Notes: generated by a model from the letters alone, not told the origin. A stretch of DNA of 64,000 nucleotides from Anastatus disparis (GCA_017163975.1 JAFFSR010000244.1:10169501-10233500), one strand, 5' to 3'; counted from the stretch's first letter, positions 50,290-63,385 are shown. Program-made: numbers and translations.

Positions 50290-50523
50290 AAACAATGAAC
50301 TTCTAAGAGTCGGTCTGTGACTCATTCGGTAGAGCGTTGAATTCGTAATCTCGGAGTTCTGAGTTCAAATCCCGCTCTCGGTAGCCGATTGATGCAAGCA
50401 CCACTATACGATACACATACTTTGTTCACAAACACACTGAAGAGCTACATTGCTGATTAGCATAGCAAAAATAGCATAGCATAAATATAGCGATGTAAAA
50501 TAAAAAAATAAAAAACAATGAAC
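50290..50523 (+). mobile_element. SINE copy 8 with 11-bp target duplication
   Basis: The element (about 50306-50512) is flanked by AAACAATGAAC at 50290-50300 and 50513-50523. The tail stem has drifted to CATTGCT/AGCGATG: one G-C pair has become A-T, and one C-G has become a T-G wobble, so pairing is kept. The head retains A box and GTTCAAATCCCG. Confidence 0.9.
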
Positions 50524-53500
50524 AGCTGAATCATAAATAGTGAACAAACATATCTCAATTTATTTATGTACGATCGCTAATGAAATTTACATAATTTTTG
50601 CATGATTCATGTTGAAATGTAAACATGAATTATATTTTATTTAAATTTAATTAGTTTTGAAATTTTGTTCAAAACTCATTGAAATTATTTGAAAATTAAT
50701 ATTATATATGTGTGCATTATGTTTTTGATGATTCACTAATTTTACTATCATAATTATACGCAATAAATTAAACTCATTAAATGAATTATTTCATTTAAAG
50801 ATGCTTTATATATTTGTTTTTATATTTCTAAATGTAAATTTTAAAAATACACATTTTATATCAAAAGGTTTAATAGTTTTAATACTTTTATACATTTTTA
50901 AACTCAATAAATCATCAATCATTAATAAATATAAAGGAAATGTTCCTTTTATTATTTAGAGTGATCTGATATAGAAAGATGTTTTAAAACACTTTTTGTT
51001 TAAATTTTTTACTTTTTGAATATTTTGAATCATAAACTGTTTTTTATGCATTAAATTATTAAATCATCTTTCCTATAAATATGAATGACATAATTTAAAA
51101 AATAAGTATGTGATAAATAAATTCTAAAAAATGTGAAAAAATAGGTAATTATTTTCAATTAAAAACAGTAGATTTTGAGTATGATTAATTAAAAATAAAA
51201 AAAAATGGAAAAAAAAAAATTTACGACAAGACTAGTTCTCACAGTAGCGAAAGCTGAGGAATCATAGAAAACGCGTCTAGGCAGATTTATTTAACCTCGC
51301 TCTAGCACGTATAAATGAAGATATATCACTCCTTGGAAAAGACTCGTAAATTATTGCCGCATGCGAATCTTCGTTGTTGCACTTATTCTCTTGCATTTCT
51401 TTGTAGCTCTTTTATGATTTATATAAAGTTATACGAGTGGACCAACTTATACAATTAACGTTTAAATTTTTTGATTTTTTTTTCAAAAATAAAGAAAGGT
51501 ATTACATTGTTAAATAATAACAAAATAGTGGAATTTATTTTTTTATTTATGATGTAAAATATTAATTTATTTACAGTATTTATTTAGGTACTCTAGTAAA
51601 AATTGGTTATTTTGAGGTTTGAAATCTTTTTTTTAAATTTTTATCAGCTTAATTCATATTTGTTATTTTAAAATAAAATTCAATGATGTATGCACTATGT
51701 ATATCAATATATTACTTTATAATTCAAAATTTTTTCCGTTTTGTAAAGTTTTATATAAACAATAATGCATCATAAATTTATAAGTAAATATAGAATCAAA
51801 GTAGAAATAAATTGTATTACAATAATAAAATTTTAATATTAATATTACTTGGAATTGCAGGTAATACTTAATAATATGTTATAATTAAAAATCAATGTAT
51901 ACATTGATGCATGATATATCCACTAATTTATCAGATTTTATGTCAACTTAAAAATGGTTCATTTACTTTGATACGTAAATGTCTAATTACAAAAATCAGA
52001 ACCACACTTCAAAAATCAGAAACGTATCAAAAAAGAGAAAAAAAAGTTGAAATAGATTCTGTTAAAGTAAATGAATTTCATACCAAAAATAACTGATGCA
52101 ATTCGCAACTCGAAAGAAGATAAAAAAAAACGAAGCAGAAGGAACGAAGAAGACGAAGTTGCTTGAACTCGGTGTATCCCGCTGGGAAGACTTCTCGGGT
52201 CAGCGTGAACTTTGCTGTCGATAGAATCCCACCCATGCGAATAAAAAAGAAAACAAAAAAAAAATAAAAAAGAAAAAGGAAGCTAACAGGGTGGCCTTTA
52301 AGCTATATATATTGGCAGTTCTTGGACGACGAATTTATATACTCTCAAATAAAGAGAAGGAAAGAACTTCACTGCAAACGTATGTGCAGTATAAAAAATG
52401 AAGCAAATAAAAAGAGAAAAGAAAGAGAGAGAGAGAGAGAAAAATAAGCGATTGATAAGATGAATGAAAGAATGCTATGTCTAGTCTTCTCTGCTTATGT
52501 ATTCCATATTATTGCAAATAATATGAAAGCGTCAACTTGGTGATATCTTAATGTTTTTTCGATGCTCATAAATTTTGTGATGCTGCCATGTGTGTTGAGT
52601 TTAGTGATATTATATTTTAGTAAGTTGGATTTCTTAGTTTTATAACATACTTTATGCAGTCAAATTATTGTAAGAAATTATGGATGAATTTTTATTATTC
52701 ATTTACCTTTTGATCAAGAATAATAAAAATTTCTTTGATTGATAATTTATCTAGTTTGTTACTGATTATAAAAAGAAACTAAAACTAATTTTAGAAGTTA
52801 TAATAAAATTTCTATGTACTTTAATTAAATTGATGTTCACTTATAAGTAGACTAATGGTTTGAGATACTACACGTCCTAAGAAACATAAGGTAAAGTTCC
52901 TCGTACGTAGATATTCAAGATATTTGGAATTTAAAAAGCTTTTTTTTATTAAAATGTCATAAATAAATTAAAGTGTATTTTTTAAATAAGTTTATAATAT
53001 TTTCACTTAATAAAATTAATTAAAGTAAATGATTATGTAAAAATATAGCTTTTATTTCACATGTGAACAAAATTTTAGCTTTGGACCTTGAATGTGAACC
53101 GATGTGACCTAGTTAATCAGACTTAATCAATAAAATAACATTATACATTTATATGACATTTTAAATAAATATAAAATAGATTATAATAAATTTATAACAA
53201 ATATATAATAAATCAAATGATTTAAGCAAAAATCATACAAAAAAAAATATATTTAACCAATAAAATTTTAACTTATTACAGAATCATATATTTAATTTAT
53301 AGAAAACAAGATAAATAGGTGTTTTTAATTTAATTTTTTTATTACATTTAATTTTTATACTTTCTCAAAAATGTGCATTTTATCTTTTTGGCCATATTTT
53401 AATTTGTTAAATTATTAACTTTTCTCTGCTCAAAGTAACATGCCGTTTCTAACCCAAAATAGATATGTAAAAAATTATATGAACTGGAACTAACCACATT

Positions 53501-56185
53501 TATTAATATAAATAATGCACAAATAATTATTGTAATGTGTCTTTAACAAACTGAAACAATTCTAATATTTATAATGTATATTATGATTATAAATACTAGC
53601 ATTAATTGCCAAATAATTTTTAATTATAAACCTAAAAATCACTTTATGAAACTTAACTATTGGGCGAGTAAGAAATTTACAAGATTACATTAACTTTGTA
53701 GTTAATTACATTTTTTTTTTAATATTTAAGGATTAATATTTCTGTTTTCAAAAAATTAAACTATATTAACGATTCATAATAGTCATAAAAATTTATGACA
53801 TTATTGTGCTCAGAAATTCGCCTTACTAGATAATATCAACCTTAACAGTTAATTTTGCTAGAAAATAACTGTGAAGCTGTTTGAATTGGCTAGGATAAAG
53901 ATCCTTTGGCGGTAGTTTCTGATTTAAATTGTTATAAATAAGAAGACTTTTTACTTAAAACAAATTAATAGTATGTAATTATTTTACCAGTCTTTAAAAT
54001 ATATATCAGGTCAACATTTGACCCAGTTGCTTACCAAGAATCGTATTATTTCAATGTTTCTAATTTTTATTGAAAAATAAAAAAAATATTAACTTTATTA
54101 TAATAAAAATGAAAAGATATATTTTATATACAATTTGAAAACAGTACGTTCTACACTTTTTTAAAAAAAATAACAGCCAAAAAAAGGAATGCATATTACA
54201 TCATATTTCATTTAAACTCGATACGCAAAGATCATTGAAACCCTCTATGTTGTGATGGAAAAGAGTAAAAAAAATGAAAAATAGATAAAAAAATTACAAT
54301 AATTTTTCGTGTAAAACAATTGATATTTTTCACCTGAACAATAATCTAATAAATGAAGAAATAATTTTTTTTAAAAAAACTTTAATATAATATAAAACTA
54401 ATAATATAAAAATTAAAAAATGTGATATACTATTTTTATTTGATTTTTTTTAAATATTAAAACATATTTCAGCTCTAAATTACAAAATCTACATGAATAT
54501 TATTTTCTTAACATTTCTTAAATGAAGAAATAACGTTTACGTTGCTTTCTTTAAAGTATTTTTTTACGCATCTACATTTTCTAAAAATTTCTAAATATAA
54601 TACTTTTTCAGCAACTCGTCTGCCCCCTACCGATACGCAAATACCCTTTTCTCGAAGTACACATTATTTTATAGTTAAATGTTAAATTTATGTAAAAATT
54701 TACTAGATTTATGCGAGCTCACATAATGCTTCATTCAGTAAAATTTAAAATCAATATTTCAAGAGCACTTTTAAAAGTTTAAGAAATGAAATATTAAAAT
54801 TTATATCATAAAAAAAGTAATAAATCAAATTACGTGCAATAAACTAACAAAAAAGAAGTATTAACCAAACATTAAAAAAAACGAAATTTCTTTTTTCTCT
54901 GTCTTGAACCCAACACCTTTCTAACCATCTAAAATTTCTTCAAGTGCATATCGTGCATTTTAAAAGCACGCAACAAATCTCTCTTTCATATATACTTGTA
55001 AGAGCTATTTTCTGCCGTTGCAAGACACACCATACAGCATCATATAATAATACAAAGTGTATATATCGGCGTAAAAGAGCGCCTCGCTTCTGCACAATGT
55101 CCAAAGTGTCTAAAAACTTTGCTTGTGCTTTTTTTTTCTCCTTTATGCTTTTTACTTTCGTAAAAGCATAAGCGTGAAACACTCGACAAGGAGCCTTCAT
55201 TCGCGTAAGAGAAAATTATTTACGGCTGGAAATATTAGGAGGCCTAAGGTATATAAATATCGGCAGTACACGAGCCTCGCGGACGCTTAACAGTCCGTAA
55301 ATCAATCAAACGCCCTCGCAAATAAAGCAAAAACAAAAAAATAAAGTAAAGGATTACAAAGTAAAAATATGGATGAAGAATCTTTCTCACTCTCGATGTA
55401 TATATGTGTTTATATATTGCTCTGAGCCTCGTGTAATATAGCTTTTACACACTTGTGAAGGCTTTAATTGAAAATCGCGTTTGCAAACGCCTTGTGATCA
55501 TATACTCAAGATAATTGAAAAATGTTTTTTGGCTTTAACCGAGAGCGAACGACGCGTGTCGTATGATATACGAGGAACTAGTTATATATGTGTACTTTTT
55601 ACTTTGCGTTATGGCTTGTTTGTTTGTGACGATTTACACTTGTCCAATCGTTATTTTTATTGTTAAGTCATTAGTATTTGGGTTATTTTTAGAACTTACT
55701 CTTCTTAACTCAATATTCGCATGTAAAATATAAAGTGATTAAGGTAGTTCCTTTATGGGCTTTGAAGTCAATGAAGTACTTACAGAATGGTCAAAAAATT
55801 TTTACTAAAAATTAATTTTTATGATTATTAAATTTATTTACAAATTTTAAATTATCTTCAATTAACTTCGTTACAAAAATAATATTTTATAAGTATATGA
55901 ATTATAATATTTTTTAAGTATATGAATAATATTTTTTTTTACATAACCATTTCGTTTAATTTAATTAAAGTTTTAGTAAAATTCCCTTTATAAGTCATGC
56001 ATGCATTTTTCAATACGAAAAATAATTTTTTATGTATATAAAATCAAGATAACCAAAAAATAATATATCTTCATTCCTGATTATAACGTTATGTTGCATA
56101 AAATTTAACAAAATTTATATTATGAAAAAAAAAATATCTTGCATATATTATAAAAAATCAAAATATTATATTATCTATAAACTTA
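50524..56185. other. long AT-rich stretch without genes
   Basis: (GA)8 with flanking purines lies at 52420-52440. Islands at 51220-51420, 52090-52510 and 54600-55660 are less AT-rich. A TATAAATA at 55252 is followed by the CpG-bearing ACACGAGCCTCGCGGACGC, but no initiator sits at the correct distance. Overlapping frames at 54940-55200 on both strands show no motif. Confidence 0.4.
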
Positions 56186-56850
56186 CAAGGAGAGTATCAG
56201 ACCTTCGGATCACGGATCTTGCTCAAACTTTGGGATAAGTTTTCAGATGTCAAAATATGAAAGGAAACAGAATTTTAGATCCCAACGCTCAATATTTTCC
56301 TAGTTACAGGCAATTAAAGAAAATCACTAAAAAAGTTACTAGATTTTCAAACGCATATAGTTCCTTAGCATTGATGGCTAGGAGCTTGAAACTTTTTTAA
56401 ATGAAAGCTGAGCTCAAATCCTTTCGAAATAGTAGTTATAGCATGTCAAAATATTATTTTTTCCCAAAATTATAGCGTAATAAACATTAGACCCAATTTC
56501 AGCTTTTGTTATTAATTAATGTTTTAAAAAGAAAAATCAGGTCCAATGTTTATCACGCTATAATTTTGGGAAAAAATAATATTTTGACATGCTATAACTA
56601 CTATTTCGAAAGGATTTGAGCTCAGCTTTCATTTAAAAAAGTTTCAAGCTCCTAGCCATCAATGCTAAGGAACTATATGCGTTTGAAAATCTAGTAACTT
56701 TTTTAGTGATTTTCTTTAATTGCCTGTAACTAGGAAAATATTGAGCGTTGGGATCTAAAATTCTGCTTCCTTTCATATTTTAACATCTGAAAACTTATCC
56801 CAAAGTTTGAGCAAAATCCGTGATCCGGAGGTCTGATACTCTCCTAGTTA
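56183..56850. mobile_element. 662-bp full-length palindromic element with TTA duplication
   Basis: The element 56186-56847 is flanked by TTA (56183-56185 and 56848-56850). Two arms of roughly 310 bp are almost identical inverted copies (only a handful of differences by eye) around a centre of about 40 bp. The ends are CAAGGAGAGT and, inverted, CTAGGAGAGT. It has no real gene; the frame at 56820-57026 merely crosses the edge. A 3-bp TTA duplication would fit PIF/Harbinger-type integration, but the superfamily is not proven. Confidence 0.88.
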
Positions 56851-57293
56851 GTCGCATGAGAAAAATAAGAGAATCCATGTCTCTTCTGTCACCTCGTCAT
56901 ATCTTGAGAACCAGTTTTGGAAGTGTAGGACTACTATCTGTACATATTGATATATTATATTGTGTGTTGAGAGAAAAAAAATTTTATATGCTTGAACATA
57001 TAATATTTGGTTTGATTCTCACGTAAATTAACATAATTAAGATTTTTTAAGTAGGACATGAGGATTAATAAATGTAATCGATGTAAAAAAAGAAAGATAT
57101 ACTGTATATATGTCAATGGCAATATAGGATTTATGCATATTTTTTTTACTTTTAGTTTTTTTTTATTTTTTTGACATAAATAATAGCATTATGAAGTGTA
57201 GATTAATAATTGCATTAAAAAATTTTTTTTTATTAGGATAATTTTTATTTTTAGTTCAACTTTAGAAACTATTAACTTTGAAAATTGTAAATT
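56851..57293. other. AT-rich spacer
   Basis: Nothing recognisable apart from long T runs at about 57139-57172. Confidence 0.5.
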
Positions 57294-57516
57294 AAAACCT
57301 TTTAATTCAGATCGTCAATGGCTCAGTCGGTAGAGCGATGGATTCATAATCTCGAGGTCCCGAGTTCGAATTCCGCTCTCGCCCGATTGATACAAGCACC
57401 ACTGTATATTACATGTGCTTTGTTCACAAACACATTGACAACCTCCGTCGCTAATTAGCATCGCAATGATAGCGTAAATATACAGCGACGTTAAATAATA
57501 ATAAATAAAAACCTTT
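57294..57516 (+). mobile_element. SINE copy 9 with short target duplication
   Basis: The element (about 57311-57507) is flanked by AAAACCTTT at 57294-57302 and 57508-57516; the match continues imperfectly for three more bases. The head has A box GGCTCAGTCGG and B-box region GAGTTCGAATTCCG. The body hairpin TGTA-TAT-TACA and the tail stem are complete. Confidence 0.9.
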
Positions 57517-59394
57517 CAATATCTTAATTACTAATCTTAATTATTAATATTTTTTTAAGTTTATATATAGCTCGATTATACATAATTTTTATACAATTTA
57601 ATACAAATCAATGAAAAATACAGTGACAATATTCTACTTTAAAATTAGATACTTTTGATAAAAAAAAATTAAGAAGTAAACAAATTTTAATCAATAATTT
57701 TAGTTAATATTTTTGATTCATACGTAAAGAGACTTTTTTATATAAACGCAAATCAATGCAGCTTATTGATTAAAGAATATGTGTAACTATTATATATAAC
57801 GAATGTATACATTATAGCTAATAATGTTATATATAAATTTTATATTATTAGATATAATTTACACATCATTTATATCTAATAATGACTCCTTTAATAAAGA
57901 TAAATTTTTATAAAGTCTTTAACAAAATTTAAATTAAAAATTAATTAAACATCCCATGTAATAAAGTAATTGATAGATTATGTATAGTAAGATGTCTAAT
58001 GTATAGTACTAAAAAGTATCTAATTTCTATTTAATTTTAAAATAGAATATTGTCGTTATATTTTTCATTGAATTTTATTAAACTGCATAAAAATTAGGTA
58101 TAATCATTTTTATGTACAAATTATATATAAAGAGCTGTATATCCTCTTTTAAAAAAACGATGGCCGGATGTTGTGAAACATTTTATACTAAGAACGTGAT
58201 TGGTGCATTGAATAGAATCATATGATTGGCGAAAAACGAGATTTGATTTACTATAATATGCTTAAATAAAATAATCGATTTAGAATTTAATAATAAAAAT
58301 CATTAATAAAATAATTAAATTATAATTATTGAGTTATAGTTTGATTTTTTAAATTTAATTATTAATATAAACATCGCTAGCTTCCGCTTACAAAAATTCC
58401 TTTTGTGTGAAGATGTCGAGAGTGCGAAATACCGCTCTATATTCATTTGTTATTTTAGATTTAAAATTAGAACATGGTAACAATTCTATGTCATTTACTT
58501 CTGGATTCTCTTTTTAAAAATTGTACTATAAAATAGTATATTAAGCAATAAATTTAGAAAATATAGATGTTATGAACTTTTTAGCTTATAACAATATCAT
58601 AAAATATTTATCCATAAGCCTGGCAAATAATTTTGTAAATTTAAAATAAATAATAAAAAAACCGATAAGTAATACAATTTCGATAATATAATTTAGTATA
58701 TAAAATATTTCTAAATTGACAGCTTAAAAATTTTTTTTCAAAAATATAGTATAATACTTGCCTAAAATGTACTATTTTTAAAAGTTTTTTTATTTAATTT
58801 CAAAATTTAAATTGAATCACGCTTAGAATAAACAGTTCTTATGCAAAATGAAATTAAAAATCTTTTATTTGAAAGAATAATATAATTACTATAGTTAAGA
58901 AAATATAAATCTCTCCAAAAAACCTTTAAAAAGGTAAAATTACGGCAAGTTAGCTTTAAAAAAAAATCTTTTTCACTATCTCAAAAATAAAAAATATTTT
59001 GTCAAAAATTTAAACTAATTTAATACAATCAACTATAAAAAAATCTATTATATCTCTAAAAAAAGTCTTTAAAATTATAGATAATAAAAAAGTGGGAATT
59101 TAATTATAAGTTTTAATCTTTGAACATCACAAACTCAAAGTAAATAAGGAAAGCCGTAGCGCTAACTTGTCGTAAGGAGCGCTACCGCGCTCCCTGATTA
59201 GAATTTTTATTTTTATTTGTATTTTAAAAATAGGAACGATATACATATCGTTGAGAATGGATTTGAACTATTTTATTTTATTATATATTTTATGGATTTC
59301 ATATTGTTGAAAATATTAATTTTTAAATAACTTCATTCACTAGTTATTGAGAATTTAGGATTCCAATATTATATATTAAAATTTTTCTGGTACC
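57517..59394. other. AT-rich stretch with one GC hairpin
   Basis: At 59156-59193 two mutually exclusive hairpins overlap: GTAGCGCT/AGCGCTAC and GGAGCGC-TACC-GCGCTCC. Otherwise it is AT-rich with no gene. Confidence 0.45.
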
Positions 59395-59544
59395 AGAAAT
59401 TAAAAATTCATAAATGCTAATGAATAAATTTATTTAAAAATCTATACCATCTAATGCATTTTTTTTCCTGAAATTTTGCACTAAAAAGTGGAGATAGTCA
59501 ATATTTATAAGTGTAGGCGTAGTGTCCATTTTATGTCTCCTTAA
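59395..59544. mobile_element. right-arm relic of the TTAA-flanked fold-back family
   Basis: The end TGTCCATTTTATGTCTCC followed by TTAA (59541-59544), and segments such as GTCAATATTTATAAGTGTAG, match the right arm of the element at 14996-15358. No left arm is present within the expected distance, so it is truncated. Confidence 0.65.
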
Positions 59545-61290
59545 AATGTTAAATTTTAAATGATCCTAAAACTGGAAAAGTCGTTTTTATAAACCACATT
59601 ACATTGTATTAAAAACAGATGTTTTTAATTATGGACAATTTTACATGACTATGTCCAGAAATCGATCTTGGAATTCTCTTAAGATATATCTTGAAAATCA
59701 AATACGTTAGATTGATATTAAAAATTATGTGTATAAAAAGCTATATATTTGTAAAATAACTTTTGACTTTGTAATAGTTTACGTTATTTAAATTTTGAAA
59801 GATTTAAGAAATGGCTAAAAAATAATTTAAAAGTTTACTATTTCTTCAATTTTTTAAAATAATAATAAGAAAATGAATATAGTGATAATATATCTTTTGA
59901 ATGGGATTTATTTTTCTCGAAGTTTTCTGTGTCTATAGATACATTGATTCCGCGTAAACTGCTCTGATACATTAGTAAATAACATCAATTTCTTTACTGA
60001 TGCAGATATCAGTAGATATGAAATTATTATTATTTAATAATGAACAGAAAATAATAACACTATATTAACAGTCAATCATTAAAAATTTATATACATTTAG
60101 ATTAGATATAGGGCGCGCTTGCGCGCATGGATTTTCTAGTAAACTTAAAAACAATAGTTTCACTTGGGGAGGCAGGTTTTAATTATATAAAATACGATAA
60201 CATAAACTTATTTTTGATTTTAGTAAGCCAGTAACTTTGGAAAGATGCATATAAAAATTTAAGATCGAATCTTGCAACAAAAATCGATGAACAGTAGAAG
60301 AGATCCGGATGTCTTTCGTGAGAAAAGAAAACGAAGAAGCCAAAACTTTAAAATAAGAAAGAGAGAGAAAAAAATAAGAAAAACAAAAGGAACAGAAAAG
60401 AAAGCTATAAGATGCTACGTTTGAGTGTCATAATGATAAGGGCCAAAAGAAATGAAAGACGAGATAATTCATATAGTTGAATAAGATAGAAAAAGAGAAG
60501 GAAGAATATAAAAAAGAAAGAAAGAAGGTGAAAGAGCAGGTAGCTTTAAAGACGACGAGACAGATGGAGCCGATGAGATAGGTAGAATATGTTGAAGAAG
60601 CTTCTGGTTCAGGTTTGGTTTTTGTTTTTTTTTTCGTTCCTTAACGGACGTAGGTTATTATTAATGAATTGCCGCACTCACGCGCGAACGTGACCTTTCC
60701 TTTTCTCTTTCTTTCTCACTGAGATTTTTTATTTGTGTATATATACATACTGATCCAAAAACAAAAAGAAAAAATAGCTAACGTCAGCACCTGTCGTCAT
60801 CTCAATCCATAAACGTTATTATATGGTGCTTGTCAACCTTAGATAGATGCATGCACACCTTCTTGGAACGTTGAATTTGGATGATGAAAAAAAATGCTGA
60901 TCGATGAAAAGAAAAAAATTATTGAGACCATAGTTATTAATCATTATTGATGAGATGAGATTTATGACAGATATGGTGACATGTATTGAAGGTAAATAAA
61001 ATTTCCGTTGTTGTAATCATAATTTTTTCATTGTTTGCCAATTATAAGAATGTATTAGAAAGGTTCATACTTTGAATGTGGATAATTTTTATAGAAACAT
61101 CTAATTATTTTTTAAAGATTTGTAAACGTATATACAACACTAGAGGATAAACTAACTTTCGCGAATTTCTAATTTTATAAAGTATATTTTCATGCAAATA
61201 GGCTTAGTTTCTTAAAAAAAAAAATTTTTAATCAAAATAACATTTTATAATTTCGTAAGATTAATTATTACAATATATTTTATGGATGAC
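59545..61290. other. AT-rich then purine-rich spacer
   Basis: A small hairpin GCGCGC-TT-GCGCGC lies at 60113-60126 and a strongly A/G-rich tract at about 60290-60600. No gene is visible. Confidence 0.45.
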
Positions 61291-61994
61291 TTACTAGGAG
61301 AGTAACCCTTGTTTGGGTCACGGATCTTGCTGTAACTTGGGGAAATGTTTTTATACATAAAATAATAAAAAAAGCCGCGAGCATTCGGTCTAACGCTCGA
61401 TCATTCCAAGATTATGAGCTATTTTGTTCAATTTCTTTGAAAAATCATTGTTTATAATATTGAATATTACCCCCTAATGGAAGCTTCTAAGTTCATTCTG
61501 CAAAATTCTTATAAAAGTTGAGATAAAATCCTTTTGATTGAAAAAAAAAACGCGTTTAAAAAGTTCAACCCGTTCAAAAGTTATAACAAAATGAAAAATA
61601 TGAAAAAAATCAGCAGAATAATTTTATGAAAATTTAAGTTTAATTTTATGCTAATTTTTATAACAATTTTTATAACATCTTTTGTTTTCCCATAACTTTT
61701 GAATGGGTTGAGCTTTTTAAAGGCGTTTTTTTTTTAATCCCAAGGATTTTATCTCAACTTTCACTAGGATTTTGTAGAATGAACTTGGAAGCTCTTATTG
61801 GAGAGTAATATCCAATATTATAAACAATGATTTTTCAAAAAAATCTTTAAAAATTGAACAAAATAACTCATAATCTTGGAATGATCGAGCGTTAGACTGA
61901 ATGCTCGCGGCTTTTTTCATGATTTTATGTATAAAAACATATCTACAAGTTACAGTGAGATCCGTGACCCAAACAAGGGTTACTCTCCTAGTTA
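61291..61994. mobile_element. 698-bp palindromic element with TTA duplication
   Basis: The element 61294-61991 begins CTAGGAGAGTAACCCTTG and ends with its inverse, flanked by TTA at 61291-61293 and 61992-61994. The arms are about 300 bp and diverged by roughly a tenth, so it is older than the copy at 56186. Both families share the terminal CTAGGAGAGT and an inner CACGGATCTTGCT. The minus frame at 61795-62001 is just one arm read through. Non-coding. Confidence 0.88.
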
Positions 61995-63164
61995 GTTTCA
62001 ATATTATTTAAACCTCTGATTTATAAGTTGTTTAATAAGTAATATTTTATTTTTATATAAAATTAGCTATATTAATTTGCAAAACTTGATGGAATAATAT
62101 CAAAGTAAATTGAAAATATATAACTTGCTCCCTTTTCAAATTTTTCAATTATGCTTATTAAACTGAAAATTGCAAACGAAATCTTTAATTAAACAGTAAT
62201 AATTCAAATTCACTAGCGTCTCTCTAATCCCTTGACAAATATTTAACCTCAACGTCAGTCATTCTTTTATTTTTTATTCATCCCTTATTTAACCACTGAC
62301 GTAACGTCAACTGCTAATTCGACGTTTATTCGTTAGGAAGATAAAAAAAGTAGCTAAGACGCGTGGCACTTGTTTCTCTTTTGCTTGATTGATGAAATCA
62401 TTTTAGCCCCCCTTTCACGATCCGTAACATGAGCTTCAACATAGCTCTCGGGATTAAAAGCTATAAGCTTCTACATATTCTTTTTTTTATATTTTTTCAT
62501 GCTTTTTATATACAAGGCTGTGGGATATATGAAAAGAAGTACTGAGACAAAGGCATTGTTGTGAGAAAAGCTTGCGGATGATTTGTTTTGCTTTTTAGCT
62601 CTAATGTAGAAAATCATATTGTGTTGGTTTTGTATGCGTGCGTAAGCTCATTGTTGTTGGGATGTATATAATGCTTTATTGAGCTTGTTACGTGACTTCG
62701 TTCATATAGCAAATTATAAAATGTTAGGAAAAGTTTTTTGCGGTATACGCGTATATTGTAAATCCATTCTATGAGGAATTGAATAATACGAAGTTTGTGA
62801 ATTGATTTAAAAGCTGAAACGAAAGAATTAATCTTTAGAATTGATTGATGAAAAATAAAAAATAAATTGAAGATTATTCAATATTTGAACTGAAAAATTG
62901 ATGAGTTGAAAAATTTGAATGAATTTTAAAAATTGTTATTAAGTCATTACAAAAGGCTTTTAAATTCATAACCTCAAACATCTTGAAAATAAATAAACTA
63001 CGTGAGTTATATAAAGAATTGAATTTGGAGAAGTCAATATAAGTGTATACAAGTATTTTGAAAAAAAATTAATTATTTTTGTTTTTAAAATAGTTTTCTA
63101 CGAACGATAAAAATCATGCTTAATTTTTAAGAATTTTCTACGAGTTTACAAATAATTAATAATG
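61995..63164. other. spacer with a CRE-like palindrome, no genes
   Basis: TGACGT-A-ACGTCA lies at 62297-62309, with a further AACGTCAGT upstream. These resemble ATF/CREB half-sites but could be chance. The rest is AT-rich without supportable features. Confidence 0.4.
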
Positions 63165-63352
63165 AGATCGTCAGTGGCTCACTCGGTACAGTGATGGATT
63201 CGTAATCTCGAGGAGCTGAGTTCGAATCCTGCTCTCGGCCGATTGATACAAGCACCACTATATAAGTTACATGTGCTTTGTTCACAAATACATTGATGAC
63301 CTCCGTCGTTAATTAGCATCACAATGATAACAGCGACGTCAAAAGAAAAAAA
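63165..63352 (+). mobile_element. SINE copy 10
   Basis: Plus-strand copy with A box GGCTCACTCGG and perfect B box GAGTTCGAATCC. The tail stem is GTCGTT/AGCGAC, still pairing through G-T wobbles, and the element ends in a long A-rich tail. AATAATGA on both sides may be part of an imperfect target duplication. Confidence 0.88.
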
Positions 63353-63385
63353 AAACAAATAAATAATGAATTATTTTCTCTATGC

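Noticed and set aside
61795..62001. 68-codon minus-strand frame
   Set aside because: It lies wholly within one arm of the 698-bp palindrome and its edge; it is element sequence, not a gene.
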